From positions 310,001 through 374,000 of the forward strand of contig NZ_AUEQ01000008.1 in the NCBI RefSeq assembly GCF_000426065.1: DNA of 64,000 nucleotides. Direction: 5' to 3'. How positions within the stretch are numbered: position 1 is the first letter of the stretch; every line of letters starts with the position of its first letter. Under the pieces are notes generated by a model that was not told the DNA's origin, made no database searches, and was given only the letters and a program-made list of their open reading frames with translations. Below are positions 15,041 through 23,804 of this stretch, piece after piece. This stretch comes from Mycobacterium sp. URHD0025. GTDB lineage: Bacteria > Actinomycetota > Actinomycetes > Mycobacteriales > Mycobacteriaceae. The position numbers and the translations under genes are program-made.

Positions 15041-16216
15041 TCAGGCGGACACCTTGCGGTATATCTCCAGGGTCTGCTCGGCGATGTGGGCCCAGGAGAA
15101 TTCTGCGATGCACCGTCTGCGGCCGGCCTCGCCGTACTCCCTGGCGGTTTCCGGCTCGGCCACCAATGCGTTGACCGCGTCGGCCAGGCGCATCTCGAAG
15201 AAGCGCGGATCGGTGGCGTCGTAGTGCACGAGAAGGCCGGTCTGCCGGTCGGCGACGACCTCGGGGATACCGCCGACATCGGAGGCGACGACCGGTGTCG
15301 AACATGCCATCGCTTCCAGGTTCACGATACCCAGCGGCTCGTAAACTGATGGGCACACGAAAACCGTTGCAGCGGAGAGTATTTCGCGGATCTTGTTGAT
15401 CGGCAGCATTTCCCGCACCCAAAACACGCCGGTTCGGGCCCGAGCGAGCTCGGCCACGGCCGAGGACACCTCCGCCGCGATCTCGGGTGTGTCGGGTGCG
15501 CCGGCACAGAGCACCAGCTGCACCTCGGGGCTGAACCGGTGGGCCGCGGCCACCAGGTGGGCCACCCCCTTCTGCCGCGTGATGCGCCCGACGAACGCCA
15601 CGATCGGGCGGTTCATGTCGACCCCGAGTTCGGCGAGCACCGAGTCGTGGACGGCAGGCGGAGCCGGATACCAGACGTCGGTGTCGATCCCGTTGCGCAC
15701 CACATGCACCCGGTTAGGGTCGAGCGCGGGATAGGTACGCAGCACGTCGTCGCGCATCCCGGAACTCACCGCGATCACGGCGTCAGCGGCTTCGATCGCG
15801 GTGCGTTCCACCCACGAGGACACCCGGTAGCCCCCGCCCAGTTGCTCGGCCTTCCACGGGCGTAGGGGCTCCAGCGAATGCGCGGTCAGTACATGGGGGA
15901 TGCCGTAGAGCAGCCCGGTCAGGTGCCCGGCCATCCCGGCATACCAGGTGTGTGAGTGCACCACCGTGGCCGCCCGGTCCGGTGTGCTGGCGGAGTTGAC
16001 CATGTTGAGGTCCGCCGACAGGGTCGACAGCGCGGCGTTGGCGCCGCGCAGCGCCGGATCGGGCTGCGCCACGAAGGCCCCGTCCCGCGGGGCGCCCATG
16101 CAGTGCACGTCGACATCGCACAGCTGCCGCAATTGCGCGACAAGTTCGGTGACGTGCACACCGGCACCGCCGTACACCTCGGGTGGATATTCCCGAGTCA
16201 TCATGGCCACCCGCAT
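15041..16216 (-). CDS. glgM: alpha-maltose-1-phosphate synthase (GlgM, formerly GlgA)
   Basis: 391 residues, GT4 family with GT-B fold, ortholog of Rv1212c. The N-terminal domain has [18 protein letters not shown] (the glycine-rich acceptor loop). The C-terminal domain has [14 protein letters not shown] and the E-x7-E nucleotide site in [18 protein letters not shown]. The mycobacterial enzyme joins ADP-glucose to glucose-1-phosphate to give maltose-1-phosphate, which GlgE polymerises into glucan for the capsule and cytosolic glycogen. Divergent from glgC, which makes its ADP-glucose, with 100 bases between starts. Confidence 0.93.
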   Translation of the reverse strand: MRVAMMTREYPPEVYGGAGVHVTELVAQLRQLCDVDVHCMGAPRDGAFVAQPDPALRGANAALSTLSADLNMVNSASTPDRAATVVHSHTWYAGMAGHLTGLLYGIPHVLTAHSLEPLRPWKAEQLGGGYRVSSWVERTAIEAADAVIAVSSGMRDDVLRTYPALDPNRVHVVRNGIDTDVWYPAPPAVHDSVLAELGVDMNRPIVAFVGRITRQKGVAHLVAAAHRFSPEVQLVLCAGAPDTPEIAAEVSSAVAELARARTGVFWVREMLPINKIREILSAATVFVCPSVYEPLGIVNLEAMACSTPVVASDVGGIPEVVADRQTGLLVHYDATDPRFFEMRLADAVNALVAEPETAREYGEAGRRRCIAEFSWAHIAEQTLEIYRKVSA

Positions 16217-16303
16217 ATCCGAGACGGTAGTGCGTCGTGATGGGTCCAGCTACCCGCCGCACACTTCTGTTGCCATTGGCTGGCCGCGGTGCTGGTTGGC
16301 GGA

Positions 16304-16309
16304 TAGGTT
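16304..16309 (+). promoter_or_regulatory. -10 element of glgC, leaderless start
   Basis: TAGGTT fits TANNNT and lies seven bases before the ATG at 16317. No SD sequence is present, so glgC is probably translated from a leaderless mRNA. Confidence 0.45.
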
Positions 16310-16316
16310 TGGACGC

Positions 16317-17531
16317 ATGAGGGAGTTGCCACATGTGCTGGGCATCGTTCTGGCCGGGGGAGAGGGCAAACGGCTGTACCCGTTGACAGCTGATCGCGCC
16401 AAGCCGGCAGTTCCCTTCGGCGGCGCCTACCGGCTGATCGACTTCGTGTTGTCGAACCTGGTGAACGCTCGATACCTGCGGATCTGCGTTCTGACGCAAT
16501 ACAAGTCGCATTCACTGGACCGTCACATCAGCCAGAACTGGCGCCTCTCGGGTCTGGCCGGTGAGTACATCACCCCGGTCCCGGCCCAGCAGCGGCTCGG
16601 ACCGCGCTGGTACACCGGTTCGGCGGATGCGATCTACCAGTCGCTCAATCTGATCTACGACGAAGACCCTGACTACATCATCATCTTCGGCGCCGACCAC
16701 GTGTACCGGATGGATCCCGAGCAGATGCTGCGGTTCCACATCGACAGTGGCGCCGGGGCGACCGTGGCCGGAATCCGGGTGCCGCGCGCGGAGGCCAGCG
16801 CGTTCGGCTGCATCGACGCCGACGATTCCGGGCGCATCAGGGAATTCATCGAAAAACCGGCGGAGCCCCCGGGCACTCCCGATGATGCCGAGCAGACCTT
16901 CGTGTCGATGGGCAACTACATCTTCACCACGAAGGTGCTCATCGACGCGATCCGCGCCGATGCCGACGACGACCACTCCGACCACGACATGGGTGGCGAC
17001 ATCATTCCGCGGCTGGTGTCCGACGGCATGGCAGCGGTCTACGACTTCAACAACAACGAGGTGCCCGGGGCCACCGAACGCGACCACGGGTACTGGCGCG
17101 ACGTCGGAACCCTAGATGCCTTCTACGACGCGCACATGGATCTGGTGTCGGTGCACCCGGTGTTCAACCTCTACAACAAGCGCTGGCCGATCCGCGGTGA
17201 GTCCGAGAACCTGGCGCCGGCCAAGTTCGTCAACGGAGGTTCGGCCCAGGAGTCGGTGGTCGGGGCCGGGAGCATCATTTCGGCCGCGTCGGTACGCAAT
17301 TCGGTGTTGTCGTCGAACGTGGCGATCGATGACGGCGCCATCGTGGAGGGCAGTGTGCTGATGCCGGGTGTGAGGATCGGCCGGGGAGCGGTGGTCCGCC
17401 ACGCGATCCTGGACAAGAACGTCGTGGTGGGCCCGGGCGAGATGGTGGGTGTGGACCTCGACAAGGACCGGGAACGGTTCGCGATCAGTGCGGGCGGTGT
17501 GGTCGCGGTGGGCAAGGGCGTGTGGATCTGA
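16317..17531 (+). CDS. glgC: glucose-1-phosphate adenylyltransferase
   Basis: 404 residues from ATG 16317; the open frame reaches back to 15948, but homology begins at [18 protein letters not shown]-glucose pyrophosphorylase: N-terminal nucleotidyltransferase with [13 protein letters not shown] and KPAVPFGG, the sugar-phosphate site in [13 protein letters not shown] and [10 protein letters not shown], and a C-terminal left-handed beta-helix from about residue 300 ([19 protein letters not shown]). It makes ADP-glucose from ATP and glucose-1-phosphate, the committed step to GlgM and glycogen; the family is a tetramer under allosteric control. Ortholog of Rv1213. Confidence 0.95.
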   Translation: MRELPHVLGIVLAGGEGKRLYPLTADRAKPAVPFGGAYRLIDFVLSNLVNARYLRICVLTQYKSHSLDRHISQNWRLSGLAGEYITPVPAQQRLGPRWYTGSADAIYQSLNLIYDEDPDYIIIFGADHVYRMDPEQMLRFHIDSGAGATVAGIRVPRAEASAFGCIDADDSGRIREFIEKPAEPPGTPDDAEQTFVSMGNYIFTTKVLIDAIRADADDDHSDHDMGGDIIPRLVSDGMAAVYDFNNNEVPGATERDHGYWRDVGTLDAFYDAHMDLVSVHPVFNLYNKRWPIRGESENLAPAKFVNGGSAQESVVGAGSIISAASVRNSVLSSNVAIDDGAIVEGSVLMPGVRIGRGAVVRHAILDKNVVVGPGEMVGVDLDKDRERFAISAGGVVAVGKGVWI

Positions 17532-17554
17532 CCCGTCTGGTCCTCAGCCCGGCT

Positions 17555-18202
17555 TCACTCCCACAGGTCCACCGCCGCGCGGCGCGGTAGCCCACTGGTG
17601 CGTGCGTTGATGCCGACCTTGGCCTCGCCACGGCGCCTGCGCCAACGCCACAGCCGGAAGGCGCCCCAGATCAGGGCGAGCAGTGCAACGAGCACGAGGA
17701 TGGGCAGCAGGATCGCGACGAAGACCAACCCCACACTCGTGACGTCCTCGAAGGTGGACAGCACGGGTGCGGCGACCCCGGCCGTGGCCACGTTGGCGGC
17801 CGGTCTGACCGTCGATTTGGTCAACGACACGATGAGCGCGGTGACCGCGCCGATCGCCACGGGAATCCATTGACCGGATTGGGCGAAAGCGCCCGGGTCG
17901 GCGACGGCGGCGGTCTGCGACGCGGTGCCCGAACCGAACACGATGCCGCCCGCGGTCGGGCGGACGAAGGTCTGGATGGTGTCGTTCACGGAGTCGAGCG
18001 CGGGAATCTTGTCGGCGATCACTTCGACGATCAGCAGCACCGCCACGATGGCGATCACCCAGCCGTTCTCGAGCCAGGACCACCCCGGCGGCAACGACAC
18101 CAGAGGGGTGAAGCGTGACAGCAGGCCCAAGGCCAGCAACGGGATGTAGGCGTTCAGCCCCGCCGCGGTGGCCAGGCCAAAGCCAGTCAACAGTTCCATC
18201 AC
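17555..18202 (-). CDS. DUF4126 membrane protein
   Basis: 215 residues with at least four hydrophobic stretches, at about 6-28, 45-65, 110-130 and 150-185. The N-terminal FGLATAAGLNAYIPLLALGLL and the central PTAGGIVFGS segment are typical of the DUF4126 family. The C-terminus is a basic cytoplasmic tail beginning FRLWRWRRRRGEAKVG. Function unknown. It is convergent with glgC (23 bases between stops), and 70 bases separate it from the methyltransferase-like pair upstream. M. tuberculosis has PE14 and Rv1215c around this place instead. Confidence 0.75.
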   Translation of the reverse strand: MMELLTGFGLATAAGLNAYIPLLALGLLSRFTPLVSLPPGWSWLENGWVIAIVAVLLIVEVIADKIPALDSVNDTIQTFVRPTAGGIVFGSGTASQTAAVADPGAFAQSGQWIPVAIGAVTALIVSLTKSTVRPAANVATAGVAAPVLSTFEDVTSVGLVFVAILLPILVLVALLALIWGAFRLWRWRRRRGEAKVGINARTSGLPRRAAVDLWE

Positions 18203-18272
18203 TGCAGTATGCGGCGAACTCGGCCCGCGTCCCTGCGGTTCGCGGTTATCCGCTGCGGACCGTTTTCGGCGA

Positions 18273-18947
18273 TCACCACACGTAGGGCAGAAGCCGGTAG
18301 CGAACCTTCCGGGTGTACGGGTCGTAGCCGTCCAGTTCGGCGCGCAGCATCTTCTCCTCGTCGAGGATGCGCACGCTCAGCACGACCAGTCCCGGGACGA
18401 TGAACAGCAGCGCCCAGTAGGAGCCGAGAGCCGGCGGCAACCCGATCAGCATGATCACGTTGCCGAAGTACATCGGATGGCGGACGAGCCCGTACAGGCC
18501 GGTGGACACCACTGTCTGTCCGGCCTCCACCTTGACGTTGGCAGCCGCGTAGCTGTTCTGGACGACTACGAGCATCGCGATGCCGAGTCCCGCCGCCACA
18601 AGTGCATTTCCGAGCACCGAGACGACGGGGGGCACGGCCGACCACCCGAGCCGGTGGTCGAGTGCGCTGACCACGATCATGATCGCAAGCAACAGGAACG
18701 CCATGCTGCTCGCCAACTTCTGCACCGGCCGTGTCTCGGAGGTCGGCCCTGCCTGCATCCGGCGTCGAAGTGCCGCTGGATCGTGTACGGCGAGGTAGAT
18801 GCTGGGCAATGTCGAGACGACCGCGAACACGGCGATGAACGCCCAGCCCTGCCAGTAGTCGAACGTGCCGGCCGGTGCGAACACGAGCAGCCCGAACACC
18901 ACGAACCCGATGAGCGCGGACCCGGCTGCTCGTAGGCCGATCTTCAT
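18273..18947 (-). CDS. isoprenylcysteine methyltransferase-like membrane protein, copy 2
   Basis: 224 residues from ATG 18947; an open frame 33 codons longer lacks homology. Six or so membrane helices. The C-terminal half holds GLYGLVRHPMYFGNV, the conserved ICMT/PEMT motif RHPxYxG, followed by DEEKMLRAELDGYDPYTRKV, which forms the SAM site. Family members methylate isoprenylated cysteines, phospholipids or other lipophilic substrates in the membrane. Starts 10 bases after the stop of its paralog (18958-19632), and the two share length and ending VRYRLLPYVW. Substrate unknown. Confidence 0.8.
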   Translation of the reverse strand: MKIGLRAAGSALIGFVVFGLLVFAPAGTFDYWQGWAFIAVFAVVSTLPSIYLAVHDPAALRRRMQAGPTSETRPVQKLASSMAFLLLAIMIVVSALDHRLGWSAVPPVVSVLGNALVAAGLGIAMLVVVQNSYAAANVKVEAGQTVVSTGLYGLVRHPMYFGNVIMLIGLPPALGSYWALLFIVPGLVVLSVRILDEEKMLRAELDGYDPYTRKVRYRLLPYVW

Positions 18948-18957
18948 CTCGACGCCC

Positions 18958-19632
18958 TCACCAGACGTAGGGCAAAAGCCGGTAGCGGACCTTCTGGGCG
19001 TATTCGTCGTAGCCGTCGAGCTCGGTGCGCAGCATCTTCTCCTCATCGGCGATCCGCGCCCCGAAAATCGGCACCGACACGATCGACACCAGCAGGCCCC
19101 AGTAGGAACCCAGTGCCAACGGGGTGCCGAACATCATCACCACCGCGCCGAAGTACATCGGGTGCCGGACCAGACCGTAGAGACCCGTTGACACGAGCGG
19201 CTGTTGGTCCTCCACCCGGATGCTGGCGCCGGCGAAGCTGTTCTGGAAGACCACGGCTTGGGCGAGGACGAGCCCGACCGCCACCACGACGTTGCCGAGG
19301 ACGACCACTGCGATCGGCACGCTCGACCAGCCGAACCGGTGGTCGAGGGCGCTGACGACGAACGCCGCGAAAGCCGAGACCGTGATCGCCCAGATGACGA
19401 TCTTCTGCACGATCCGCGTTTCCGCGGTGGGCCCGCCGTGCAGGCGTCGTTGCAGGGCGGCAGGGTCTCTGACCGCGAGGTAGATGCTCGGGAGCATGGT
19501 GGTGGCCATGAAGACGGCGACGAAAACCCAAGCCTGCCAATAGTCGAACGTGCCGGCCGGCCAGAACAGCGCAACGGCGAAGAGTGCCAGGCCGAACACC
19601 CCTGAAGCGATTGTCTGAAGTGCGAGTTTCAT
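18958..19632 (-). CDS. isoprenylcysteine methyltransferase-like membrane protein, copy 1 (Rv1216c-like)
   Basis: 224 residues, same length as the neighbour and as M. tuberculosis Rv1216c. N-terminal FWPAGTFDYWQAWVFVAVF, then DHRFGWSSVP in the middle, the GLYGLVRHPMYFGAV motif, and DEEKMLRTELDGYDEYAQKV near the end. It follows the ABC permease gene by 19 bases on the same strand, so the pair may be the tail of the TetR-ABC operon. Whether a methylated product is the exported substrate cannot be told from sequence. Confidence 0.82.
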   Translation of the reverse strand: MKLALQTIASGVFGLALFAVALFWPAGTFDYWQAWVFVAVFMATTMLPSIYLAVRDPAALQRRLHGGPTAETRIVQKIVIWAITVSAFAAFVVSALDHRFGWSSVPIAVVVLGNVVVAVGLVLAQAVVFQNSFAGASIRVEDQQPLVSTGLYGLVRHPMYFGAVVMMFGTPLALGSYWGLLVSIVSVPIFGARIADEEKMLRTELDGYDEYAQKVRYRLLPYVW

Positions 19633-19651
19633 CGACTGCCTCCTTTTCGGT

Positions 19652-21280
19652 TCACACCGCGTCGCGGTTGCGATAGATCCAGCCCGCGACGGCCGCCAAA
19701 ACCGTTGCGGCGATCAGCATTACCAACAGCGCCAGAGCGGGAAACTCTCTCGGCACCGTCGTCTGGCCCACCGGGGACAGGTCGAGCAGCCAGCGCGGTA
19801 GGCGCAGCAGCGCCCCGAGGTACAGCGTGGTGATCACGAATGTGACGGCGAGCCATGCGATCCACGGCGCCCGCAGCGCCACGGCCAGCGCCGCGATCGA
19901 GGCCACCACGGCGAGCGCGGGCAGATAGGCCAGCGCGGCCAGGGTGAGGTGGACGATCGTGGCCGGCTGGCCCAGCGTCAGCCCGGCGCCCAGGCCGTTG
20001 CCCAGCCCCGCGCAGAACATCAGGATCGCCGCTCCCGCCACTGCACAGCAGACCGCGCCCAACAGCCAGCGCCACCGCGATACCGCACCGGCCAGCACCG
20101 GCTCGCCCAGCCCGTTCTGCTCGTCGGCGTACACCCGCAGTACCGCGGAGGCGACGTACGCGCTGGCCGCCGCGGCCAGGAACTGCGTCATGGTGGTGTA
20201 GATGCCGTCGTTGCCGGTGGTGGAGAGCAGCCGGGCGATCAAATCGTTCGTCTTGGCCGCGTCCAGCAGGGCTTTGGTCATCGAGCCGAAAACCAGCCCT
20301 GCCACGAACAGCCCGGCGGCCCAACCGATGGTCTGGCCGCGTTGCAGCGTGGCGTGCAGGCGCAGCGGGCCGGTGATGGTGGGCGCATCGGGCTTCTCGC
20401 CCGCGGATGCGATGGTGCCCGCGTCGTATTGGCGTCGGCGCTCCAGCACCGCGGCCACGGCCATCAGCGCGACGGCCAGGATCACCAACAAGCCGAACGG
20501 CCACCAGCGTAGGTCCACGAAGGGCCGCATCTGCTGCGCCCAGGCGATCGGGGAGAACCAACTCAAGACGCTGCCCGAGTTGTCGATGACGTCGCCGGCC
20601 CCGCGCACCAGTGCGGCCACCGCCAGCACCGCCATCGCCGCACCCGACGCCGTGCGGGCCTGTCGCCACAGTTGTGCGGTCACGGCGGCGACCGCGCCGA
20701 ACACCATGGCCACCCCGGTGATACCCAGGCACATGGCTGCGGTGTCGGCGATGCCGAAGCCGGTGGAGGCCATCGCCAGGGTCATGGTGAGGGCCAGCAC
20801 GGCGTTGAGGCCGCCGACCAGGATGAGGGCCGCGGTGGTCCGGGCATACCGGCCCACCACCGAGGAGAGCACCAACTCGGCGGTGCCGTTCTCCTCCTCG
20901 GCGCGGGTATGACGAATCACCGTGAGAATAGCGAGGATCGAGGTGGCGATGGTCAGCGTGAGTGTCAGCTCGTTGGCCATCATCACGCCCAGGTCGGTCT
21001 CGTTGACACCGAACATGGGGCCGCCGAGCATCATGCCGGCGGGTGTCTTGAGCAGGTTGACGCGGGCCAGCCGTTGTTCTTCGCCCGGATAGGCCAGCCG
21101 AATTGCGTTGGGGGCGTACACCATCATCAACGTCAGGATTGCCAGCCACACGCTGAGACGTACGCGGTCCCGGCGCAGCGCCAGCCGCAACAGCGTTGCG
21201 GTGCCGGTGAAGGACGACGTGGCCGCCCGCGCCGGACCCGATGGCCGGGCTGCAGCAGTTGCCATCGGTGTCGGGGTCAT
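19652..21280 (-). CDS. ABC exporter permease (Rv1217c-like)
   Basis: 542 residues from ATG 21280, which overlaps the ATPase stop by 4 bases. The open frame runs upstream to 21655, but that part is antisense to nothing real and unlike the family. About twelve membrane helices in two similar halves, each starting with a cytoplasmic segment and a helix (RDRVRLSVWLAILTLMMVY and LQRGQTIGWAAGLFVAGLVF), as in fused ABC-2 type exporters. AEEENGTAELVLSS after helix 2 and DEQNGLGEPVLAGAVSR in the second half are the coupling-region repeats. Ortholog of Rv1217c, which with Rv1218c has been linked to drug efflux in M. tuberculosis. Confidence 0.88.
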   Translation of the reverse strand: MTPTPMATAAARPSGPARAATSSFTGTATLLRLALRRDRVRLSVWLAILTLMMVYAPNAIRLAYPGEEQRLARVNLLKTPAGMMLGGPMFGVNETDLGVMMANELTLTLTIATSILAILTVIRHTRAEEENGTAELVLSSVVGRYARTTAALILVGGLNAVLALTMTLAMASTGFGIADTAAMCLGITGVAMVFGAVAAVTAQLWRQARTASGAAMAVLAVAALVRGAGDVIDNSGSVLSWFSPIAWAQQMRPFVDLRWWPFGLLVILAVALMAVAAVLERRRQYDAGTIASAGEKPDAPTITGPLRLHATLQRGQTIGWAAGLFVAGLVFGSMTKALLDAAKTNDLIARLLSTTGNDGIYTTMTQFLAAAASAYVASAVLRVYADEQNGLGEPVLAGAVSRWRWLLGAVCCAVAGAAILMFCAGLGNGLGAGLTLGQPATIVHLTLAALAYLPALAVVASIAALAVALRAPWIAWLAVTFVITTLYLGALLRLPRWLLDLSPVGQTTVPREFPALALLVMLIAATVLAAVAGWIYRNRDAV

Positions 21281-22170
21281 CGCGTCACCCCTTGGTATTC
21301 GCGGAGGAACATGTCCTCCAGCGACGCCGGTGCGACGGTGAGGTCTTCGATACCGAGTTCGGTGAGGTGATCCAGGGCGAACTCGATGTCGTTGCGGTCC
21401 ACCGAGAAGGTCACGGCGCCGTCGCGGCTGGTGAAGTCGTGAACGTAGGGCGTGTTCTGCAGCGCCCGGCCGTCGGAGCGCGTGCGGGCGACGACCTTGG
21501 TGCGCATCAGATGTCGCAACTCTTCCAAGGTTCCGGAACGCACCGTGCGTCCTGCCCGGATGATCGTCACGTTGTCGCAGAGCTTTTCCACCTCGGCAAG
21601 GATGTGACTGGACAGCAGGACCGCGGCACCCTGGCCGGCGACTTCGGCCACACATTGCTGAAATGCCTTTTCCATCAACGGGTCCAGTCCCGAAGTGGGC
21701 TCATCGAGGATGTAGAGCTCGGAATGGCAGCTGAATGCCGCGATGATGGCGACCTTCTGCCGGTTGCCCTTGGAGTATGTGCGGGCCTTCTTGTGCGGGT
21801 CCAGCTCGAACCGCTCGATCAGCGCGTCGCGGCGGCTGGTGTCGACGCCGTTGCCGCGCAGCCGGCACAAGAAGTCGATGGCCTGCATACCGGTCAGGTT
21901 GGGCCACAACGTGACATCGCCGGGAACGTAGGCGATCCGGCGGTGCAGGGCGACTGCGTCGCGCCACGGGTCGCCGCCCAGAAGGCGCACGGTGCCGCTG
22001 TCGGCGCGCAGGAGGCCGAGCAGCACCCGGATGGCGGTGGACTTTCCCGCGCCGTTGGGGCCGAGGAAACCGGTGACGTCGCCGGGGGACACAGTCAGGT
22101 TCAGTCCATCGAGGGCTTTGGTGTGCCCGAAAGACTTTGACAGTCCGCGGATTTCGACGGAGTTGTTCAC
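21277..22170 (-). CDS. ABC exporter ATPase (Rv1218c-like)
   Basis: 297 residues from GTG 22170, with AAGGAG at the right distance; a frame to 22389 is open but lies in the TetR gene. GPNGAGKST Walker A (about residues 35-43), YSKGNRQK in place of the LSGGQ signature, LYILDEPTSGLDP Walker B, and the switch histidine in LLSSHI. The atypical signature with YSKG is usual in this DrrA/YhaQ-like export group. It powers the Rv1217c-like permease. The start overlaps the TetR stop by 4 bases (GTGA), so TetR, ATPase and permease form one operon. Confidence 0.9.
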   Translation of the reverse strand: MNNSVEIRGLSKSFGHTKALDGLNLTVSPGDVTGFLGPNGAGKSTAIRVLLGLLRADSGTVRLLGGDPWRDAVALHRRIAYVPGDVTLWPNLTGMQAIDFLCRLRGNGVDTSRRDALIERFELDPHKKARTYSKGNRQKVAIIAAFSCHSELYILDEPTSGLDPLMEKAFQQCVAEVAGQGAAVLLSSHILAEVEKLCDNVTIIRAGRTVRSGTLEELRHLMRTKVVARTRSDGRALQNTPYVHDFTSRDGAVTFSVDRNDIEFALDHLTELGIEDLTVAPASLEDMFLREYQGVTR

Positions 22171-22835
22171 GCTGGCTCCTTGGTCTCGGTTGGCGTGGAA
22201 CTGAACGGGGTGCCTTGTTCGCGTTGGTGCAGGAAGGCGTCGTACATCGTCGAGTCGGTCATCAGGCCCTCGGTGTAGAGCTCGAGGGCGGGCAGCATCA
22301 TGTCCTCGCCGTAATCGCGCAGCACCCGGCGCAGGTCTGTCGGGTCGTCGTGCATCTGCAGGTACAGCAGGAAGCCGCCGCCACTGCATATCGCCATGAA
22401 CTTGGCCCGCGCCCTGGGATCGCGGCTGGGTTTGAGCAGCCCCGTCCGCACGCCCTCTTGGAGGTATTCCTCGGCGTTGTCCACCATGGTGCGCCAGAAG
22501 GACTTCGCCAGATCGCTGCCCGATTGCATGCTGCGGACCAGATAGGCCATCAGCGGGGCATAGGACTCGATCTCGGCCATCTGGGCCATCCAGGTGGAGG
22601 GGTCACCGCTCTGAAGTGACTCGGTCTTGGCTTCGCGCACCACCTCGGCCACGTAGGCGTCGCACGCCTTGCGCAGCCCTTCCTTGGAGCCGAAGTGGTG
22701 GATCACCAAGGCGGCGCTGACGCCGGCGGACTCGGCGATGGTGCGCAGCCCCACGCTGAATCCGTGTTGTCCGTACTGCTCGATCGCGGCATCGCGGATC
22801 CGCGCCATCGCTGTCCGATCATCGACTGAACGCAT
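22167..22835 (-). CDS. TetR repressor of the ABC exporter (Rv1219c-like)
   Basis: 222 residues from ATG 22835 (MRSVDDRTAM), matching the start MRSAD of Rv1219c; a GTG at 22853 would add six residues. HTH at about 10-55 with LRTIAESAGVSAALVIHHF. The C-terminal ligand domain (WMAQMAEIESYAPLMAYLV and GGFLLYLQMHDDPTDLR) follows the Rv1219c crystal-structure family. The M. tuberculosis protein represses Rv1217c-1218c. TAGCGT seven bases before the ATG suggests a leaderless transcript, and CTGAACG/CGTTCAG arms flank it, as expected for autorepression. Confidence 0.88.
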   Translation of the reverse strand: MRSVDDRTAMARIRDAAIEQYGQHGFSVGLRTIAESAGVSAALVIHHFGSKEGLRKACDAYVAEVVREAKTESLQSGDPSTWMAQMAEIESYAPLMAYLVRSMQSGSDLAKSFWRTMVDNAEEYLQEGVRTGLLKPSRDPRARAKFMAICSGGGFLLYLQMHDDPTDLRRVLRDYGEDMMLPALELYTEGLMTDSTMYDAFLHQREQGTPFSSTPTETKEPA

Positions 22836-22861
22836 GTTCAATACGCTAAACACCCGTTCAG
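22826..22861. promoter_or_regulatory. autoregulatory operator and -10 of the TetR-ABC operon
   Basis: CTGAACG (22826-22832) and CGTTCAG (22855-22861) are 7-base inverted arms around the TetR start codon. Within them, TGAAC-GCAT-GTTCA (22827-22840) is a second inverted pair. The minus-strand -10 TAGCGT occupies 22848-22843. A repressor bound here would cover both promoter and start codon. Confidence 0.45.
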
Positions 22862-22911
22862 CGCGCGGTCAAGGGGAGGCCCCGTCAGGAATCCGTAAAG
22901 ATCGCGAAATG

Positions 22912-22977
22912 CCCGCGAGCAGACACAAAACTGCCCTTTTTCGCGCCAGAGAGGGCAGTTTTGTGTCTGCTCGCGGG
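22912..22977. terminator. perfect 26-base-pair hairpin
   Basis: Arms 22912-22937 and 22952-22977 are exact reverse complements over 26 bases, with a 14-base loop TTTTCGCGCCAGAG. The outer arm ends 7 bases before the O-methyltransferase stop codon at 22985, on the downstream side, so it can end that transcript. It also isolates the TetR operon promoter. The length and perfection exceed a normal terminator; see the hairpin at 823-879. Confidence 0.65.
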
Positions 22978-22984
22978 AGAAAAG

Positions 22985-23629
22985 TCAGTCGCGAGCGGCC
23001 GCGAGCAGGCCGTCACCCAGCGGGATCAGCACCGGCGTCAGCCGTTCGTCCTCGGCGATCAGCCGGGCCGCTTCGCGCACGGCAGTGACCTCCGCATCGT
23101 TGGCGGAGGCGTCACCGGCCCGGCCGCCGAGCGCGGCCCGGTGCAGCACGATCGCGCCGCCGGAACGCAGGAGGCGCACCGCTTCGGCCACGAACTGCGG
23201 CTGGTCGATCGGCTCGGCATCGATGAACACCAGGTCATAGGACTCGTCGGCCAGACGGGTCAGGACCTCCTGGGCGCGGCCGCTGATCAGCCGGGTGCGC
23301 CCGGGGCCGACTCCGGCCTCGTTGAAGCCCTGCTTGGCGATGCGCTGATGCTCGGGCTCGACATCGATGGTGGTCAGCACGCCGTCGTCGCTCATGCCGG
23401 ACAACAGCCACAACCCGCTGACGCCGGCCCCGGTGCCGACTTCGACGACCGCCTTGCCGCCGGTGAGCCGCGCGAGCACGCTCAGCAACGCCCCTACGGC
23501 CGGGGTGACGGCGCCCGCGCCGAGTTCTTCGGCCCGCTCGCGTGCAGCCGCGACGATCTCGTCCTCGGAGATCGACCGTTCGGCATGCGTCACGATCGCC
23601 TCGGCGTGACCGGGGTTGGAGCTGACCAT
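22985..23629 (-). CDS. O-methyltransferase family 3 (Rv1220c-like)
   Basis: 214 residues from ATG 23629, the length of Rv1220c (215); a frame to 23671 adds 14 residues without homology. SAM-binding motif [16 protein letters not shown] (about residues 61-76), acidic end of strand 2 in [10 protein letters not shown], and [10 protein letters not shown], the metal-site region of the catechol-O-methyltransferase-like family. The substrate is not known. It is divergent from sigE across 175 bases, an arrangement kept in mycobacteria, so the two may share regulation. Confidence 0.88.
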   Translation of the reverse strand: MVSSNPGHAEAIVTHAERSISEDEIVAAARERAEELGAGAVTPAVGALLSVLARLTGGKAVVEVGTGAGVSGLWLLSGMSDDGVLTTIDVEPEHQRIAKQGFNEAGVGPGRTRLISGRAQEVLTRLADESYDLVFIDAEPIDQPQFVAEAVRLLRSGGAIVLHRAALGGRAGDASANDAEVTAVREAARLIAEDERLTPVLIPLGDGLLAAARD

Positions 23630-23742
23630 GCCCGCAGCGTAGGCCAGACCGACGGGGCGCCGTCGCGACACGCCCGTGCGTGGCGGTTATCACCGGCCGG
23701 ATATTCGCTGGTTCGGCCTGGTAATCGGACGTATCGTCGGCA

Positions 23743-23761
23743 TTCTCAGGGAAAGTTCAGA
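23743..23761 (+). promoter_or_regulatory. MprA-box-like direct repeats upstream of sigE
   Basis: TTCTCAGG (23743-23750) and AGTTCAGA (23754-23761) are 8-base direct repeats with a CTCAG/TTCAG core, spaced by three bases. This is the 8-3-8 layout described for the MprA response regulator, which activates sigE under envelope stress in M. tuberculosis. CATATA (23767-23772) just downstream is a candidate -10. The match is by eye only. Confidence 0.45.
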
Positions 23762-23804
23762 TTGCTCATATATCCGCCACACCGGGATCAGGAACGGTAT
23801 CGGC

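Noticed and set aside
19629..21149. 506-codon minus-strand frame
   Set aside because: Arg/Gly/His-rich shadow of the ABC permease gene in another frame.
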